Origin: a virus
Length of the DNA stretch: 25,075 nt
Virus record (IMG/VR): IMGVR_UViG_3300045538_000441
Location: 1-25,075 of that record
Direction: 5' to 3' (one strand)
Under the pieces are notes generated by a model, which worked only from the letters and a program-made list of their open reading frames with translations, was not told the DNA's origin and searched no databases. The stretch's first letter is position 1. Each line of letters opens with the position of its first letter. This document shows, one piece after another, positions 23,357-25,075 of this stretch. Both the position numbers and the translations under genes were made by a program.

Positions 23357-23688
23357 AGTTGATTCAGGGAACCGACATTTCGATTGTGAATGGGGCAGGC
23401 GACTCCGACACTGTCGCTCGGTTGCAACCGGACATGATTCAGTTCAACGGTGAAGGCAGCGACTCCTGTGAAACCTTCCATCTCACCAAGCGGGCACAAG
23501 ACTTTGAGTTTTGTAAGACTCGTCGACTTCCCTATGACGAAGTAGTGGTCGATGTGATGCGGGAAGCGATGCGGTTGAACCCCAACTTTGAACCATCCTC
23601 AGACGGTGGCCGGGAAGTGTTTTATGACACAGAAGGTCGCACGGTCATGGGGTATGGAATCGAGTCGTGGGGGCCGCAGAAGGCTTGA
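23353..23688 (+). CDS. Main part of the frameshifted gene, or coupled ORF of 111 aa
   Basis: If translated alone it starts at ATG 23353 in an ATGA overlap with the short frame. It contains acidic beta-rich segments (GEGSDSCETFHLTKRAQDFE) and EVVVDVMREAMRLNPNFE. No family recognised. Protein-like sequence extends upstream of 23353 in this frame to 23275, which argues that the true start lies in the other frame. TGA 23686-23688 is in the next -35 box. Confidence 0.7.
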   Translation: MKLIQGTDISIVNGAGDSDTVARLQPDMIQFNGEGSDSCETFHLTKRAQDFEFCKTRRLPYDEVVVDVMREAMRLNPNFEPSSDGGREVFYDTEGRTVMGYGIESWGPQKA

Positions 23689-23712
23689 CTTTCTATAAAA
23701 ATTCTATATCCT
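23685..23712 (+). promoter_or_regulatory. Promoter overlapping upstream stop codon
   Basis: TTGACT (23685-23690) with the upstream TGA; N16; TATCCT (23707-23712); ATG 6 nt later. Confidence 0.8.
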
Positions 23713-23718
23713 TCTCAC

Positions 23719-23814
23719 ATGGAAAACGAACATCTCGATAACGTCGTAAACGTTCGGTCCAGGGTTCACTCTCCAATCAAGAAAAGAATCGGTCATGGAT
23801 GTCGTGGGAATTAA
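23719..23814 (+). CDS. Small basic protein, 31 aa
   Basis: MENEHLDNVVNVRSRVHSPI then KKRIGHGCRGN. Accepted because it starts 6 nt after a good promoter, as other genes do. It might instead be a leader peptide for the gene 15 nt downstream. Confidence 0.5.
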   Translation: MENEHLDNVVNVRSRVHSPIKKRIGHGCRGN

Positions 23815-23829
23815 CTTTATCAACTAACA

Positions 23830-24300
23830 ATGAGCACCTTCACCAACGAAAAATTCAGAATCACCGTTCGGATTCCCCACTTCGGTTCGATTGGAACGGT
23901 TGCGTTTCTCAAGTTCCTCGCCTTCTCTGAACCAGTGGCGAACAAAGAGGCTGGTGGTGGCGAGACTCCTCAATACAAAGACGTGACGTTTGAGTTTCGT
24001 CATGAGTATCAGACCTTCACGTTCCTCCATACCCTCAAGAAGACGTTCCATCCGGACTTCTTCACCACCAAGTCAGAAACGGTCACGGAGTTCGATTCCA
24101 GTTGGGAACATCTCTGGGAACATCTCGCCGCGATGGTGAAAGCTCACGACCTTCATCACGAAATGTCTGACGACCATCGGGTGTGGCAGAGTGGTCAGGC
24201 AGAACTGAAGGCTATCAAGACCCTCGCCGACAAGTTGGCTATCATTGACAGAGAACGTGTCTGTGGGATGGTGAGGGGGATTTATAAATTGACGGCTTGA
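23830..24300 (+). CDS. Hypothetical phage protein, 156 aa
   Basis: Begins MSTFTNEKFRITVRIPHFGS; a beta-rich N-terminal half, then a helical, His/Trp-rich part (SSWEHLWEHLAAMVKAHDLH). No catalytic motif recognised. Probably co-transcribed with the 31-aa gene. Its TGA is in the next -35 box. Confidence 0.75.
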   Translation: MSTFTNEKFRITVRIPHFGSIGTVAFLKFLAFSEPVANKEAGGGETPQYKDVTFEFRHEYQTFTFLHTLKKTFHPDFFTTKSETVTEFDSSWEHLWEHLAAMVKAHDLHHEMSDDHRVWQSGQAELKAIKTLADKLAIIDRERVCGMVRGIYKLTA

Positions 24301-24324
24301 CTTTTTCTAAAATACTGTTAAATT
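24297..24324 (+). promoter_or_regulatory. Promoter overlapping upstream stop codon
   Basis: TTGACT (24297-24302) with the upstream TGA; N16; TAAATT (24319-24324), extended TGn; ATG 8 nt later. Confidence 0.85.
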
Positions 24325-24332
24325 AACCCCAT

Positions 24333-24527
24333 ATGAACATGACATGGAAAGAACTCGCCGCTAAAATTAACTCCCTTCCCCCCGAACGACAAGAGGATAC
24401 TGTAACGATTTCTCTTGATATTATGCAAGAATGTATTCCTGCGGCATACGTTTGTCAGGTTTCAGATGAAGATTGGGCATTGGGAATCTTGGATAAGGGA
24501 CATTTTGTAATTGCGGTAGAGGCTTGA
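24333..24527 (+). CDS. Small phage protein of the TWKELAAKIN type, 64 aa
   Basis: MNMTWKELAAKINSLPPERQ, then EDTVTISLDIMQE, a small conserved type in phages and bacteria (an N-terminal helix with PPERQ turn, then beta strands). Function unknown. TGA 24525-24527 lies in the next -35 box. Confidence 0.75.
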   Translation: MNMTWKELAAKINSLPPERQEDTVTISLDIMQECIPAAYVCQVSDEDWALGILDKGHFVIAVEA

Positions 24528-24551
24528 CTTTCTATAAAAACAGTCTATACT
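24524..24551 (+). promoter_or_regulatory. Promoter overlapping upstream stop codon
   Basis: TTGACT (24524-24529) with the upstream TGA; N16; TATACT (24546-24551); ATG 10 nt later. Confidence 0.88.
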
Positions 24552-24561
24552 GTTTCCACAA

Positions 24562-24933
24562 ATGAAAACTTACACCGTAAAAGTTGATAACAACGGAGAC
24601 AAGTGTTGGTATCTCAACGGCAAACTGCACCGTGAAGATGGACCTGCCATTGAATATGCCAACGGAGACAAGTATTGGTATCTCAACGGCAAACGTCACC
24701 GTGAAGATGGACCTGCGGTTGAATCCAACGGAAGCAAGTTTTGGTATCTCAACAACAAACTGCACCGTGAAGATGGACCTGCGGTTGAATATACCGACGG
24801 ATACAAGGAATGGTGGATCAACGACAAACTTGTGACCGAACAGGATGTGCTTAATTCTTCACAAACTATTGAGATTGAGGGAGTTAAGTATTCGATTGCA
24901 CAAATCAAGGCCGCGTTGAAGAAAGTGGCTTGA
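24562..24933 (+). CDS. MORN-like WYLNGKLHREDGPA repeat protein
   Basis: 123 residues with three clear and one weaker repeat of the form (K)xWYLNGKxHREDGPAxE, about 21-22 residues apart (residues 15-80), then a divergent WWINDKLVTE unit and a C-terminal helix (GVKYSIAQIKAALKKVA). Such repeats occur in phage proteins as beta-hairpin arrays similar to MORN repeats; they probably mediate protein contact. The repeats are also close at the DNA level (63-66-bp units), indicating recent expansion. Confidence 0.85.
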   Translation: MKTYTVKVDNNGDKCWYLNGKLHREDGPAIEYANGDKYWYLNGKRHREDGPAVESNGSKFWYLNNKLHREDGPAVEYTDGYKEWWINDKLVTEQDVLNSSQTIEIEGVKYSIAQIKAALKKVA

Positions 24934-24957
24934 CTTTTTCTAAAATAGGTCTAAACT
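24930..24957 (+). promoter_or_regulatory. Promoter overlapping upstream stop codon
   Basis: TTGACT (24930-24935) with the upstream TGA; N16; TAAACT (24952-24957); ATG 9 nt later. Confidence 0.85.
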
Positions 24958-24966
24958 GTTTTCACA

Positions 24967-25075
24967 ATGAACGAACAACTTGACCCCCAAAACGAAATTC
25001 ACAGTCTCGCCCACGTTTCTTCTGAGGAAGTTTTCGACGGTCATCTCGAAGCTCAATATGAGGAACGGACAGAAG
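24967..25075 (+). CDS. Hypothetical protein, 3' end outside window
   Basis: 36 codons visible: MNEQLDPQNEIHSLAHVSSE, then EVFDGHLEAQYEERTE. Start set by the promoter 9 nt upstream. Acidic; too short to classify. Confidence 0.65.
   Translation, partial: MNEQLDPQNEIHSLAHVSSEEVFDGHLEAQYEERTE

Noticed and set aside
1-25075. Alternative genetic code (stop reassignment), as in some large gut phages
   Set aside because: TAA, TGA and TAG all end plausible genes, and no suppressor tRNA (anticodon CTA, TTA or TCA) was found.

Overview
This window looks like part of a large double-stranded DNA tailed-phage genome, probably a jumbo phage. It holds many small tightly packed genes, a long tRNA array, four homing-endonuclease-type genes, an SF2 helicase and several typical phage-only families (Gp88-like, Lar-like, 2H phosphoesterase). 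No rRNA, plasmid or bacterial housekeeping gene was seen. The genetic code looks standard, with TAA, TGA and TAG all ending genes. Almost no start codon has a Shine-Dalgarno sequence, so the host probably tolerates SD-independent initiation; the host cannot be named from this sequence.

Layout. 1-6844 (+): early-type accessory genes. They include an AT-hook protein, an SF2 helicase, a 2H phosphoesterase, and a scattered family of small proteins built from the tetrapeptide Ala-Thr-Trp/Arg-Asp; five members lie in tandem at 4322-5310. 6841-17063 (+): an array of about 34 tRNA genes, tRNA-like genes and tRNA remnants. It is interrupted by small genes, homing endonucleases, a virion-like protein and seven copies of a structured RNA element, and it ends at a strong terminator. 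17079-22657 (-): an opposing block with small conserved phage proteins, two more tRNAs, an HNH and a GIY-YIG endonuclease and a Gp88-like protein. 22708-25075 (+): small genes, each with its own promoter, running off the window.

Organising principle. Nearly every transcription unit starts with the same promoter, TTGAC(A/T/G)-N16-TAnnnT, often with an extended -10 (TGn). The start codon usually lies only 6-10 nt after the -10 box, so the mRNAs should be leaderless or nearly so. In at least 12 cases the TGA stop of the upstream gene lies inside the TTGACA/T -35 box of the next gene. Several ORFs look longer than they are because they run through this promoter; I have set starts at the promoter-proximal ATG/GTG. 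The same promoter type also drives tRNA segments. Only three promoter-linked genes (235, 5777 and 17548 on the minus strand) have real leaders, which are A-rich and lack an SD.

Most notable: (i) stop/promoter/start fusion with predicted leaderless mRNAs; (ii) a seven-copy structured RNA among the tRNAs, with compensatory changes between copies; (iii) the ATWD-repeat family; (iv) many non-canonical tRNAs: long variable arms with Lys/Thr/Met/Arg anticodons, a short-arm Leu tRNA, an initiator-like Met tRNA, C33 loops, and joint loss of D-loop GG and T-loop TTC; (v) a second two-copy structured RNA near 22.2 and 22.7 kb; (vi) a likely -1 frameshift at 23273.
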